64,000 nucleotides of DNA from the NCBI GenBank assembly GCA_902570035.1, contig CACFWO010000005.1:1-64000 (forward strand), written 5' to 3'. The position numbers and the translations under genes are program-made. Shown here piece by piece: positions 1 to 10,454 of the stretch (its first letter is position 1; the number at the start of each line of letters is the position of its first letter). The DNA is from an uncultured SAR86 cluster bacterium (lineage in GTDB: Bacteria; Pseudomonadota; Gammaproteobacteria; Magnimaribacterales; AG-339-G14). The notes beneath the pieces were generated by a model. That model saw only the letters and a program-made list of their open reading frames with translations. It was not told where the DNA came from and did no database searches.

Positions 1-932
1 AACTTCACTCCTTTTGACTCGGCTGAAAGTAAAATTCCGTTATCTTGTTTTAAGTCAGTTAATATATTTGGTAAACCTGTTCCGCTTTGGGCAATGGCTT
101 TATGAAACAATCCCTCTGAAAGAGGGCTAATCATTAAAGATGTTACCGCCTGTCCACCAGCTGATTCGCCAAATATAGTTACATTGTTTGGATCACCGCC
201 AAACTCAGATATGTTCTCTTTTACCCACCTTAAGGCAGCTATTTGATCTAAAGTACCATAATTACCAGAAACGTTATTTTCAGATTCTTTTGATAGTTCT
301 GGATGAGCCAACCAAGCAAATACTCCCAATCGATAGTTTATGCTTACTACAATAACGTCTCCCTCGGTAGGTATATAATGACTGGTATAATTGCTTTCAT
401 GCCCCGAACCCCATCGGGAAGCTCCACCATGTATCCAGAACATCACTGGTTTATTTTGAGAGCCTCCTTTAGGAACAACAACATTAAGAAATAAGCAATC
501 TTCAGACATGTCCTTGTAAGTAAAACGATTGAAGCCTGCATTGGCTTCTGAATCTTGAGATGAAATATCTAAACCAGAAGTTTCTATAATAAGATCATAA
601 AAGCCATTGTTTCCCATTGATTTACCATCAGGAGTTAACAATTCAAGTGGCTGCATGCATGCCTTTCCATGAGAATCAGCTAAAAATGTTCCTTTCCAAC
701 CTTGATGAGGCAAAGGTTTCTTCCAACGAAGATTGCCCAGAGGGGGTTCAGCATATGGGATACCAAAATATTTTATCGTACCGTCATTTTGATCAATACC
801 TTTAAGCTTACCCTGTTGGATAGTCACTATTAATGGATCTTGATAAAAGGAACAAGCCAAGGTTAAACAAAAAACCCCGATAATAATCAGGGTTTTCTGT
901 AAGTATTTTTGAAAATTAGAAATTGTAACCAA
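1..932 (-). CDS. Carboxylesterase type B, probable lipoprotein (3' end runs off the window)
   Basis: Minus-strand translation gives LQKTLIIIGVFCLTLACSFYQDPLIVTIQQGKLKGIDQNDGTIKYFGIPYAEPPLGNLRWKKP and, near the window edge, GESAGGQAVTSLMISPLS (nucleophile elbow). No ATG near the start; TTG at 932 is a guess. Confidence 0.85.
   Translation of the reverse strand, partial: MVTISNFQKYLQKTLIIIGVFCLTLACSFYQDPLIVTIQQGKLKGIDQNDGTIKYFGIPYAEPPLGNLRWKKPLPHQGWKGTFLADSHGKACMQPLELLTPDGKSMGNNGFYDLIIETSGLDISSQDSEANAGFNRFTYKDMSEDCLFLNVVVPKGGSQNKPVMFWIHGGASRWGSGHESNYTSHYIPTEGDVIVVSINYRLGVFAWLAHPELSKESENNVSGNYGTLDQIAALRWVKENISEFGGDPNNVTIFGESAGGQAVTSLMISPLSEGLFHKAIAQSGTGLPNILTDLKQDNGILLSAESKGVK
866..898 (-). terminator. 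Hairpin AAAACCCTGATTATTATCGGGGTTTTTTG, terminator-like
   Basis: Inverted repeat AAAACCC/GGGGTTTT followed by a T-run on the minus strand, just after the TBDR stop but inside the esterase signal-peptide codons. Confidence 0.4.
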
Positions 933-3900
933 CCCTAAATCCAAACACTTGCGGATCTCTAACGGTAACACCTCTAGTTTGTCCTACTGAAGCATCACCA
1001 AGTCCAATACCAGTTACGTTAAGTTCATCAGTAATGTTTTGACCATAGAACTGAACATACCAACTGTCTTCGTTAGTTGGTGTAACGGTAATTTGTAAAT
1101 TTGATTCTAACCAAGAATCAATTCTATCTTCAGGAAGATTGAATATACGAACATATCTTGGACCTTGATATGCAACATCAATTCTTGTGGTGATATTCAC
1201 GCTACCAGCTTGAGCGGTATATGCAATACCAACGTTTGCTGAAGCATCAGGATGAACCAATGAGTTACCAGATATGTCAGTTTCTAGACCTTCAGACACA
1301 ACTTCTGCAGGATCAAAACCCAACAATTGAGCCATGGTTCGCATTCCAGCCTGAACACCAAGAGATGGTAAATGTCCATCAGCTGGAGTTAAACCTAATT
1401 CGGGCACCAAATAACTAACTGGTGTAGGTTGACCGTAAGTCCTATCTCCGTGAAATTCTGCAGGTATTAATGCAGCCATCAGATCAGCAGTAGAAGTTGT
1501 GCCACCTGATAAAGCTACAATTTGGTCCAGACCAGTTTGAGCAGCTCCGCCGGTAACGGTTTCTTGTAACCAAGCTCCGTAAACTGCAGCCAGTGCATCT
1601 TTTCTCATAATAAACATAGTAGAAAGTTCATCTTTCATCAAATGCCAATTACTACTGTCAGGATGGCCTGAAAAAGCTCCATCAGGTTGAACTGGGTCTA
1701 ATGCAGAAACACCATCAGCAATTGTTGATTGAGTCATAGCTACTGATGCGTTAAGAGCTAAACCAGGAACAGAAGGAGGTGCATAAAGTAATTCCAATTC
1801 AAGTCCCATAATATCAACATCAATTCCTTCGTTAATTGAAGTCTTATTCATAATTTTTGTAATGTGATAATTCTCCGCATCGTATGCATATAGTGCACCG
1901 TTCAAACGAACACCTTGATCAGGAAACTCTGTTTTGAATCCAAATTCAAGTGATATGAGATCGGAAGCTGGAAAAATTTGCGGTGTATTAGGAAAGATCA
2001 ATGGATCTAAAGCAGGGTTAAAACCACCCCCTTTAAATCCTTTAGATAGATTTGCATAAATCATTGTATTTTCATCAACAAAATAATCCACAACGAATCT
2101 TCCAGTCAAGGCGCTAAATTCCATGAAAGGATCTAAACCAGTTGTTGCTATATAAGCCTCACCGTAATCCGGCACACTTCCTGCTAGTGGACAAAAACCT
2201 TGATCAACACCTGCACAAGAAATAGCTTCAAAGGCTGCTGCAGTTGGAATTGCACCTACTGAAAGAGCATTGACTGCGAAATCTGTAGCTCGACCTTTTT
2301 CGAAACCTAAAACGTTTACAAAAGCGATTCTACTTAAACTAGTTTTTTCATCCTCGTTATACCTTAATCCAAAAGTAAGTTTTAAGTCCTCTTGGGGCTC
2401 AAAATACAACTCACCAAAAACAGCATGCGACTCCGTAGTACTTAATGCGTTAGTTCTATAGAGACTTGGGTATAACTGAGCACCTAAAGCTGCAGAGGGC
2501 GCTCCCACTAATAAAGCTGGAGGAGATTGCCCTAAAACATCTAAACCACTGGCATAGACGTCATATAGAGTCATGGATTTATTATCAAAATAAGTATACC
2601 CAGCTAAGAAATTAAGATTACCAATAAAGTTTGAACTTACCTTCATTTCTAATGACTTCGTATCTTCATCTGATTCTGGTCTATCTCCTCCAGTTGCATA
2701 ATTCAAAGTATCCATAATACAACCACCATAAACACCTAAAGTTCCTGCATCTAAATTACATCCTGGACCGTATCCAGACATATTTATTAAACCACCTGGA
2801 GTAGCTGCAGTATCTTTAAATCTTATAGATTGCATTTCTGGTGATGAGTAAACACTCATTCTCATGAATTTTCTATCTTTGGAATGAGCTCCAATGGAGA
2901 TATCAATATCGTCAATACTGTGCTCGATCAATAACTGTGTAGTATATTGATCGACTTCGTAATAAGGGTTACCTCGGGTATTTTGCTGTCTGTAGCCTTG
3001 AGGTGCGCCTGACATATCACTTGTCGTTACAAAATCTAAAACTCCCATGGCAACCATTAAGTTATCTACATATGTTCCCATAGGGTGAGTTAATTCAAAT
3101 GCCCTTTCAGAGGTTCTGGTACACCCAGTTACAAAGGAAGTATCTCTTTTACAATAAACGTTACCACCTAAAGTTCTGGTGGAATCTTCAATTTCAACAT
3201 TGTGAATTAAGTGAATTGTGGTGTTATCAGAGGGCTCGAAAGATAAAGTGGCTCTGTAAGCTAATTGATTTCTTCCATCAACATCTTGATCTTTTAGTTC
3301 AGAGTAAATATTTTCCATATAACCGTCTCTATTTACGGTTGAAGTAGCTAACCTCAAGGCAACCTTGTCATCGAGTGGAATATTAAAAGTTGAAGTAGTT
3401 TTAAGTCCATTGTAATCAGCGATATCAATGCTTGCATTTCCATAAAAACCTGTGGTGTCTGCTTTTGCAGAAATCATATTAATAGCTCCACCAACTGAAT
3501 TTCTTCCAAATAATGTTCCAGCAGGTCCTCTTATGACCTCTATTCTTGCCATATCAAAGAAGGTTCCATCCTGAAGAGTTGTTGCTCCTAATGCCAAATC
3601 ATTCATATGAATAGCAACACCTGCATCAGCTGTTGCACTTACGGCTAAATTTGTAATACCACGAATATCAAACCCCCCGCCTCCAGAGAATGCACTAGGC
3701 GTAAAAGTTAATCCCGGCACAACAAGCTGAAGGTCAGAAGCTTCTTCGATTTGTTGCTCAAGTAAATCATCTGCACTGAAAGCTGTAACTGATAAAGGTA
3801 CATCTTGCAGACTTTGTTCTTGTCTTTGTGCTGTAACAGTTACTTCTTCAAGGCCGCTGTCTTGCGCAAATAAAAATCCAGTAAAAATTAATGCCAGAAA

Positions 3901-3933
3901 TAGAATTGGCGATATTAGTTTTTTTGTACTCAT
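916..3933 (-). CDS. TonB-dependent receptor
   Basis: Signal peptide, EEVTVTAQRQEQSLQDVPLSVTAFSADDL plug start, RIEVIRGPAGTLFGRNSVGGAINMI, C-terminal FRVGYNF. Confidence 0.95.
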   Translation of the reverse strand: MSTKKLISPILFLALIFTGFLFAQDSGLEEVTVTAQRQEQSLQDVPLSVTAFSADDLLEQQIEEASDLQLVVPGLTFTPSAFSGGGGFDIRGITNLAVSATADAGVAIHMNDLALGATTLQDGTFFDMARIEVIRGPAGTLFGRNSVGGAINMISAKADTTGFYGNASIDIADYNGLKTTSTFNIPLDDKVALRLATSTVNRDGYMENIYSELKDQDVDGRNQLAYRATLSFEPSDNTTIHLIHNVEIEDSTRTLGGNVYCKRDTSFVTGCTRTSERAFELTHPMGTYVDNLMVAMGVLDFVTTSDMSGAPQGYRQQNTRGNPYYEVDQYTTQLLIEHSIDDIDISIGAHSKDRKFMRMSVYSSPEMQSIRFKDTAATPGGLINMSGYGPGCNLDAGTLGVYGGCIMDTLNYATGGDRPESDEDTKSLEMKVSSNFIGNLNFLAGYTYFDNKSMTLYDVYASGLDVLGQSPPALLVGAPSAALGAQLYPSLYRTNALSTTESHAVFGELYFEPQEDLKLTFGLRYNEDEKTSLSRIAFVNVLGFEKGRATDFAVNALSVGAIPTAAAFEAISCAGVDQGFCPLAGSVPDYGEAYIATTGLDPFMEFSALTGRFVVDYFVDENTMIYANLSKGFKGGGFNPALDPLIFPNTPQIFPASDLISLEFGFKTEFPDQGVRLNGALYAYDAENYHITKIMNKTSINEGIDVDIMGLELELLYAPPSVPGLALNASVAMTQSTIADGVSALDPVQPDGAFSGHPDSSNWHLMKDELSTMFIMRKDALAAVYGAWLQETVTGGAAQTGLDQIVALSGGTTSTADLMAALIPAEFHGDRTYGQPTPVSYLVPELGLTPADGHLPSLGVQAGMRTMAQLLGFDPAEVVSEGLETDISGNSLVHPDASANVGIAYTAQAGSVNITTRIDVAYQGPRYVRIFNLPEDRIDSWLESNLQITVTPTNEDSWYVQFYGQNITDELNVTGIGLGDASVGQTRGVTVRDPQVFGFRVGYNF

Positions 3934-4059
3934 AACACTCCCCTTTTTTTGTTTTGAGTTTGTAAATCAATCTAGTTTTAAGTATCCCAACTTATAACTA
4001 CTAACCTTAATGTATAGGAAAATAAAATAAAATTAAACGTTTTTATTGCTTTTTTTTTA

Positions 4060-4105
4060 GAGAAAAAAGTCAGCCTCTTTATAATCTTTAATAAAGAGGC
4101 TTTTA
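4060..4105 (-). terminator. Rho-independent terminator downstream of the second TBDR
   Basis: Minus strand AAAAGCCTCTTTATTAAAGATTATAAAGAGGCTGACTTTTTT: 9-bp stem GCCTCTTTA/TAAAGAGGC plus T-run. Confidence 0.75.
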
Positions 4106-4117
4106 GATGATTAAAAT

Positions 4118-7100
4118 TTAAAATCTATATCGGTACTCTATTCCAGTTACCCTTGGATCTCTTAAGAAGTAGCTTTGGAAATTACCGGTAACATCAGTAG
4201 AGTTGTATTTCCAAGTAATGTTATCTTCATCGAGCGCATTTCTTGAGAAAAATCTGAAATACCATTGGCTTTCAATATCTCCTACAGTTAAACCAATATT
4301 AAGTTCATCCCAAGCATCAACTTTTCCGTAAAGATCATTATTGAACTCATTTACATACATGTCGCTTTGATAGTAGTAATAAATATTTGGAACAACAGAA
4401 ATACCGTTGCCTACCTCAAAATTATAAGAAAGACCTAGAGAGGTAGTTAATTCAGGAGTATTGGGTAATCTGTTGCCATCAATGCTCTGTTTCACGCCCG
4501 TCGAAGTAGGTATACCAAGAGCTGATAATGCTACCCTAGACATATAAATAGGATGACCGTCTGCTTGAGTTGTTCCGGGAACCGGCAACCAAGCATCCAA
4601 ACTAACTAGAACAGCCTGAGCTGCGTTTACAAGATCTTTATCTGCAATAAATGTGTTTGCAACACAACCTTCCCCTTCGTAGAACAAATCGATACATTTG
4701 TAGACTGTATTTTTGGCGTCAAAATATTTGGTGCCTTCAGCAGCGATATTAAATGGATCGATCGTTAACGCATCATCCATGATCTTAGTTTTAATGTATG
4801 CAAACATAAAATCTAATCTTAAATTCGGAGCTGCTGCTGGAACGTAATCCATTTCAATTTCAGCACCGTAGTTTTCTGAATCGATATTAAAGTTAAAAGT
4901 TGTGGTGGCTAGAATCCTTGATATCTGCATGTCGGTGTATTTGTTATAGAAAAGTGAAGTGTTAAGTCTCATTTGACCACCAAGCAAAATGGACTTGATA
5001 CCAATTTCGTATGAGTCAACTTTTTCTTCAACTGTGTTAGCAGGAATCAAACCTTTTTCATATATCCTTGGATTAATTGGAGGATTGATACCAGCTGGTT
5101 TAGTACCTCTTGAATAAGATGCATACAGAAGAGAATCATCACCGAATGAGTAATCAACGATCAATCTTCCTGCGGTAGTTGTGTAATCAAGTTTATTTTT
5201 TTGATACGACTCCCATCCAGGCTTATTGTAATCTTCACTTCTATCATAGAGCGCTGGAACTAAGTCTTTTACTGACATGAAATAAGTTGCATAAGCTGTT
5301 CCAGTAGCAAGAGCTTGTTGTTGAGGATCAGTAATTTGGCCAGCAGCAGCTATCCCGCCAGCTAATGCTGCCGAAGCAGCATTTACTTGCGCAGATACTC
5401 CATATAGATCCACAGTTTCCTGCTCGCCTACTCCACAACCGTTACTTGCTTGACCGGTTAATATTTGACCGATGACTGATTGATCAGGGGCTTGTCCAAA
5501 TGCTCCAGCAATGCCTTCAAAACAGTTATACAAATCGCCGTCCACCAATAACCAAGGAACGCCTGCAAATGCGCCAACATTTCTTGCTTGTCCGTAATTA
5601 GTGGTAACGATGTCATTGATTTTCTTTTCTTCTCCGTAACGTAAACCAAGAGTAATTCTTAAGTTATCTTGAACGTCAAAATAAAGCTCTCCAAATAAAC
5701 CGCTTGCTTCTAATGCGTACTCGTTGATATTTCCAAATGTGGTTGGGACAAAGAATTGAGCTTCCCCTAACAATGTTAGAGGTGAAGAAGTGGTTAAGTA
5801 ACTATCGTCTTCGTAGTGCCCATAATGATTTACACCCACGATGTAGTTAAAAATTCCATCTAGATCAGAACTGTATTTAAGCTCCAAATACTCGGTAAGT
5901 TGTTCGTTACTAGATCCATCAATGAAAGAGTTTCTGTTAGTAGTTTGTAAAACGTATTTACCGGATTCACCGCTTAATCTTTCTGCTTGAGTAGGTCCTT
6001 TTATTCCACACTGATCTGCTACACAATGGTCTAAAATATCTACGCTTATCAGGCCTCCGACGTAAGCAAGAGGATTATCAGATACCTTCACTCCAAGTAA
6101 AGGTTCTACAGCCAGAGTTGTATCCATTCTTGTATATTCAGAAGACTCTCTATTCATCATATTTAGAGACACCCTCCCTTTATCAAGGTCGTGAGAAATA
6201 GTTAATTGATGAGTTCCTGATTGGCGATCAAAGATTGGAACAAAATCGCTATGCGTCTGTCGCAAAGTCATATTGTCAGGTCTAGGAGCATCATTTAAAC
6301 CAAAAGCTGTATAAGCAGCCATATTGGCACCTAAAGGAGCAGACTCTAAAAAGACCGCAGCTAGAATTCCGTTGTAAGTAGCAGCAGGATTGGCTATTCC
6401 AATACCCTCTCCATCTAAAGTGCAACCCCTAGCTATGTTAGTGCTTGGCGTACAAACATAGTTAGTTCTCAAAGTTCTGGTACTTTCCTCTTCGTGTTCT
6501 TGATACATATAGTCGATCACAGTGTTTCCTGTGTCGTATCGTAAAGAAATTCTCCCCACATAATGTTCTCTTCCATCGAAGGTGCCGCCTACAGGAGCGT
6601 ATAAATTTTCGGTAAATCCATCCCTCTCAGTTTGGGTATAAGCAGCTCTAACAGCAAAATTATCATCTAAAGGAATATTTACAGCGCCTTCAAAAACCTG
6701 AAGATCGTACTCTCCAGCCGTAAAACCTGCATAGCCTTCAACGCCAGAATCTACAGAAGGTCTTTTGGTAACTAGATTAACTAATCCTGCAGTAGTTCCT
6801 CTTCCAAATAATGTTCCTTGAGGTCCTCTAAGCACTTCCACTCTATCCATATCGAACATCGTCGCAACATTTGTATTCTCTCCCCAAGGAGATTCATTAA
6901 TATGAGTCGTTACCGATTGGTCAAAGGAAATACCCGTAGCAAGTCTTCCTATACCTCTGATAGACACGGAGCTGCCACCGAAGTTAGTCTCTGAATAACT
7001 GAGGTTAGGAACGTTAAGTTGCAAATCAGTAAATCTTACCGCTTGTCTTAATGCTAAATCATCAGCTGATAAAGCTGAAACAGCAATAGGAACGTCTTGA

Positions 7101-7228
7101 AGAGATTTTTCTGTTTTTTGCGCGGTTACAATTATCTCCTCGAGCGTATAATCTTCATTGTCAGATTGAGCGAAAAAGTTTGAGGAAAATAAAAATAATA
7201 CAATTAAGAGGTGATGGAAAAATTTCAT
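4118..7228 (-). CDS. TonB-dependent receptor, paralogous to 916..3933
   Basis: EEIIVTAQKTEKSLQDVPIAVSALSADDLALRQ, RVEVLRGPQGTLFGRGTTAGLVNLVTKRP, aromatic C-terminus. Confidence 0.95.
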   Translation of the reverse strand: MKFFHHLLIVLFLFSSNFFAQSDNEDYTLEEIIVTAQKTEKSLQDVPIAVSALSADDLALRQAVRFTDLQLNVPNLSYSETNFGGSSVSIRGIGRLATGISFDQSVTTHINESPWGENTNVATMFDMDRVEVLRGPQGTLFGRGTTAGLVNLVTKRPSVDSGVEGYAGFTAGEYDLQVFEGAVNIPLDDNFAVRAAYTQTERDGFTENLYAPVGGTFDGREHYVGRISLRYDTGNTVIDYMYQEHEEESTRTLRTNYVCTPSTNIARGCTLDGEGIGIANPAATYNGILAAVFLESAPLGANMAAYTAFGLNDAPRPDNMTLRQTHSDFVPIFDRQSGTHQLTISHDLDKGRVSLNMMNRESSEYTRMDTTLAVEPLLGVKVSDNPLAYVGGLISVDILDHCVADQCGIKGPTQAERLSGESGKYVLQTTNRNSFIDGSSNEQLTEYLELKYSSDLDGIFNYIVGVNHYGHYEDDSYLTTSSPLTLLGEAQFFVPTTFGNINEYALEASGLFGELYFDVQDNLRITLGLRYGEEKKINDIVTTNYGQARNVGAFAGVPWLLVDGDLYNCFEGIAGAFGQAPDQSVIGQILTGQASNGCGVGEQETVDLYGVSAQVNAASAALAGGIAAAGQITDPQQQALATGTAYATYFMSVKDLVPALYDRSEDYNKPGWESYQKNKLDYTTTAGRLIVDYSFGDDSLLYASYSRGTKPAGINPPINPRIYEKGLIPANTVEEKVDSYEIGIKSILLGGQMRLNTSLFYNKYTDMQISRILATTTFNFNIDSENYGAEIEMDYVPAAAPNLRLDFMFAYIKTKIMDDALTIDPFNIAAEGTKYFDAKNTVYKCIDLFYEGEGCVANTFIADKDLVNAAQAVLVSLDAWLPVPGTTQADGHPIYMSRVALSALGIPTSTGVKQSIDGNRLPNTPELTTSLGLSYNFEVGNGISVVPNIYYYYQSDMYVNEFNNDLYGKVDAWDELNIGLTVGDIESQWYFRFFSRNALDEDNITWKYNSTDVTGNFQSYFLRDPRVTGIEYRYRF

Positions 7229-7240
7229 ATAGAGCTCCTT

Positions 7241-7272
7241 AGAAAGTGAAAGTTTTAGAAAGTGAAAGTTTT
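7241..7272. repeat. Two perfect tandem copies of 16-mer AGAAAGTGAAAGTTTT
   Basis: Read directly: 7241-7256 and 7257-7272, in the leader of the TBDR at 4118..7228. Confidence 0.9.
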
Positions 7273-7336
7273 TAAAAATATCATTCTTAATGGTTGCGGA
7301 TTATAAAGATCAAAGAACAAAAAACAATTAAATATT

Positions 7337-9376
7337 ATGAAGGCATTACCTAAAGCTAAAAAAGTCAAGAAGGTTTTAAAAAAACATAACGACTCAAGAA
7401 TTGATAACTATTATTGGCTCAGAGATGACACTAGAAAAAGTAAGGCAGTTCTCGACTATTTAAAAACCGAACGCGCTTACCATGATGATTGGATCAAAAC
7501 CCAATCAAGTATTTCTAAAAATTACTTCAAAAAACTAAATGGTTACATTCCTGCTAAAGATGAGTCTTTAAAGATTGAGAGAGACGGATTTTTCTATTTT
7601 TCGGAATCTCTAAAAGAAAACGAGTATAGAAAATACTATCGATCGAAGAAAAAAAATTCAAAGAAAGAGTTAATTTTAGATATTAATAAATTAGCTAAAA
7701 ATAAAAAATTCTTTCAAGTTTCAGGTGTCTCACCATCCATTGATAATCAAATGTTGGCATACGCTGAAGATATCAATGGGCGAAGAGAATACACAATCAA
7801 AGTTAAAGATATAAAAACCGGGGAAAACTTGTCAGATAAAATTTCCGGCACAGACGGACAATTTATTTGGTCTAAAAACTCAAAAAATATAATTTATATC
7901 AAAAGAGATGAAACAACATTAACGAGCAATCAAGTCTTTCTTCATACAATCGGAACCCCTCAAAAAAATGACATACTTTTATTTGAAGAAACTGACCCAC
8001 AATTTCATTGCAGTTTAGGAATTTCAAGAGATAAAGAATATGGGTTTATTTACTCCAGCCAGACTAATATAAATGAAGTTCGATTCTTCTCATTAGATTA
8101 TCCAACCAAGTTGAAATTAATTCTTAAGAGAAAGAAAAAACATAAATACTACGTAGATATTTTTAATAATACTTTTTATGTCATGACAAACATGGGTGGT
8201 CAGGACAACTTTTCACTCAAATATTCTGAATTATCCGTCTGTCATCAATTTAAAAAATGGAAAATCATCCTCAAAGAAAATAAAAAAAGATATCTATTGG
8301 ATTTCGAAATATTCAAAAATCATATTCTTATTGATGTTAGAGAAAACGGTCTTCCTCAAATATTAAAAATTAATTTCAAAAACGGAGCTCATGAATATAT
8401 TAAATTTAATGAACCTTGTTATGACGTTTCTCTAGCAGGCAATTATGATCCAAAAGCTAATTATTTTTGTTTTGCTTATTCATCGCTCAATAAACCAGAG
8501 ACTGTTTATAAGGAGTCTTTAATTACTGGTAGAAGATCCGTTATTTGGAAATCAAAAATAAAGTGCGAGACAAAAGGCTTAAAAGTCGAAAGACTTTCAT
8601 TGAAATCTAGAGATAATACAAAAGTTCCAGCATCTCTTGTTTACAAGGATAACGGTTCCCCTTTACATAAAAAACCCATACTCTTTTACGGATATGGTTC
8701 TTACGGCCATATTATTGATGCTAATTTCCGTTCCAGTATTGTGCCCTTATTAGAAGAAAACTTTATTTTTGTTTTGGCTCATATTCGTGGCGGATCAGAA
8801 ATGGGTAAACATTGGTATGAGAACGGACGTATGCATAAAAAGAAAAATACCTTTTATGACTTTATCGATGTAACTCAAGGATGTTTGAAAAAGGGTTTTG
8901 GAGATAAAGATAATGCTTTCGCTATGGGAGGAAGTGCCGGCGGATTATTAATGGGTGCTATAGCAAACGAAGCTCCGGAGTTATACAAAGGCATTTTAGC
9001 TGCGGTCCCTTTCATGGATGTTGTGACAACTATGCTTGATGAATCTATTCCATTAACAACTTTCGAATACGATGAATGGGGCAATCCAAATGATAAAAAA
9101 GATTACAACTATATGAAGAGTTATTCACCCTACGATAATTTATCCAATCTTCCATATCCAAACATTTTGGTGACTTCTTCTCTGTTCGATTCACAAGTTC
9201 AATACTATGAGCCTGCGAAATACGTTGCTAAATTAAGAGATCTTTCAACTTCAAAGAATAAAATTCTCTTTAGAATAAACTTAATTGGCGGCCACGGAGG
9301 CCTTAGCGGAAAGACTGCGGTATTGAAGGAGACTTCGGAAGACTTTACCTTTTTTATTAGTTTAGTGGATTCCTAA
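7337..9376 (+). CDS. ptrB: Oligopeptidase B / S9A prolyl oligopeptidase family
   Basis: AMGGSAGGLLMGAIANEAPELYKGILAAVPFMDVVTTMLDESIPLTTFEYDEWGNP and GGHGGLSGK. Confidence 0.93.
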   Translation: MKALPKAKKVKKVLKKHNDSRIDNYYWLRDDTRKSKAVLDYLKTERAYHDDWIKTQSSISKNYFKKLNGYIPAKDESLKIERDGFFYFSESLKENEYRKYYRSKKKNSKKELILDINKLAKNKKFFQVSGVSPSIDNQMLAYAEDINGRREYTIKVKDIKTGENLSDKISGTDGQFIWSKNSKNIIYIKRDETTLTSNQVFLHTIGTPQKNDILLFEETDPQFHCSLGISRDKEYGFIYSSQTNINEVRFFSLDYPTKLKLILKRKKKHKYYVDIFNNTFYVMTNMGGQDNFSLKYSELSVCHQFKKWKIILKENKKRYLLDFEIFKNHILIDVRENGLPQILKINFKNGAHEYIKFNEPCYDVSLAGNYDPKANYFCFAYSSLNKPETVYKESLITGRRSVIWKSKIKCETKGLKVERLSLKSRDNTKVPASLVYKDNGSPLHKKPILFYGYGSYGHIIDANFRSSIVPLLEENFIFVLAHIRGGSEMGKHWYENGRMHKKKNTFYDFIDVTQGCLKKGFGDKDNAFAMGGSAGGLLMGAIANEAPELYKGILAAVPFMDVVTTMLDESIPLTTFEYDEWGNPNDKKDYNYMKSYSPYDNLSNLPYPNILVTSSLFDSQVQYYEPAKYVAKLRDLSTSKNKILFRINLIGGHGGLSGKTAVLKETSEDFTFFISLVDS

Positions 9377-10453
9377 TTTTCTAATTACCTCAGCAGCGAT
9401 TGCAAGAGAGCTAGTCAAACCAGGACTATCGATACCTTGTAAATGAATTAAATTTTCAAGTCCGTGGTCACTTGCATCAAGTATTTCAAAATCCTGACTG
9501 CCCTCACCTTCAGCCACTATCTTTGATCGGATTCCTGTGTAGTCTGGTGATAAATAAGAGGGATCAAAATTTACCCAATAAGATTTAATTGAATTACAAA
9601 ACTCATCCAAAGTATTGTCATCAAAAGAATACTCAATGGAATCCACCCATTTTGCATTTGGGCCAAAGCGAAGATTATTTTCAATATCCATTCCCGCATG
9701 GATACCGTGTCCATTTGAATTAGGAAGCGGATAGATTAGGTGATTAAAAGGATTCTTCTTTTTATAAAGATAGTAATGACCTTTTGCATACATCACTGTT
9801 TTAATTTTTGGTAAGTTTATTTCTTTGATTCTTTTAGCGACGTCTTCGGTATGAAGACCTGAGGCATTAATTAAATATTTGCATTGAATTTTATCGCTTG
9901 AATTAAGTGTTAATTCGAAATGTCCATTATTTTTTTTAGCTTGCTTTAACTCAGAAGCTAAAACTACATAACCGGTTTTTTTTATGTCCTCCTCTAAGGC
10001 ACTCAAATATTCTGGCACACTTATTATTCCAGACTCGCTTGAAAAAATTGCTCTTTCACATGTTATCTCTTCTTCAAGAACTTTAACCTTTTCTTTTGAG
10101 AGCATTTTTAATGGAACTCCGTTGGAGTTTCCATTTTCATATAATGACTCAAGCTGATCTAGCTGGTTTTTTTCAGTCGCGACTATAAGCTTCCCAGTTT
10201 TTTTAAATGGAATATTTTTTGTAGCCACATATTGATAAAGCTTTTGTCTCCCGTCGCAACATACTTTTGCTTTAAGAGATTTTGGTGAGTAATACAGACC
10301 AGCATGGATAACTCCAGAATTTCTTGTACTAGCACCCTCACCTATTCTATTTTCTTTCTCAATAACAGCTATTTCGATGCCTTTATCGGCTAAGGATTTT
10401 CCAACAGCTAAACCAACTACTCCAGCACCGATAACAACAGCCTCTATTTTCAT
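9362..10453 (-). CDS. FAD-dependent oxidoreductase, L-2-hydroxyglutarate oxidase (LhgO)-like
   Basis: N-terminal VVIGAGVVGLAVGKSLADKG dinucleotide-binding motif; GEGASTRNSGVIHAGLYYSPKSLKAKVC typical of LhgO/LhgD-like DAO family. Confidence 0.85.
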   Translation of the reverse strand: MKIEAVVIGAGVVGLAVGKSLADKGIEIAVIEKENRIGEGASTRNSGVIHAGLYYSPKSLKAKVCCDGRQKLYQYVATKNIPFKKTGKLIVATEKNQLDQLESLYENGNSNGVPLKMLSKEKVKVLEEEITCERAIFSSESGIISVPEYLSALEEDIKKTGYVVLASELKQAKKNNGHFELTLNSSDKIQCKYLINASGLHTEDVAKRIKEINLPKIKTVMYAKGHYYLYKKKNPFNHLIYPLPNSNGHGIHAGMDIENNLRFGPNAKWVDSIEYSFDDNTLDEFCNSIKSYWVNFDPSYLSPDYTGIRSKIVAEGEGSQDFEILDASDHGLENLIHLQGIDSPGLTSSLAIAAEVIRKLGIH

Positions 10454-10454
10454 C

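Noticed and set aside
5458-5649. 63-aa same-strand, alternative-frame ORF inside the second TBDR
   Set aside because: Internal out-of-frame ORF with no motif; not a credible nested gene.
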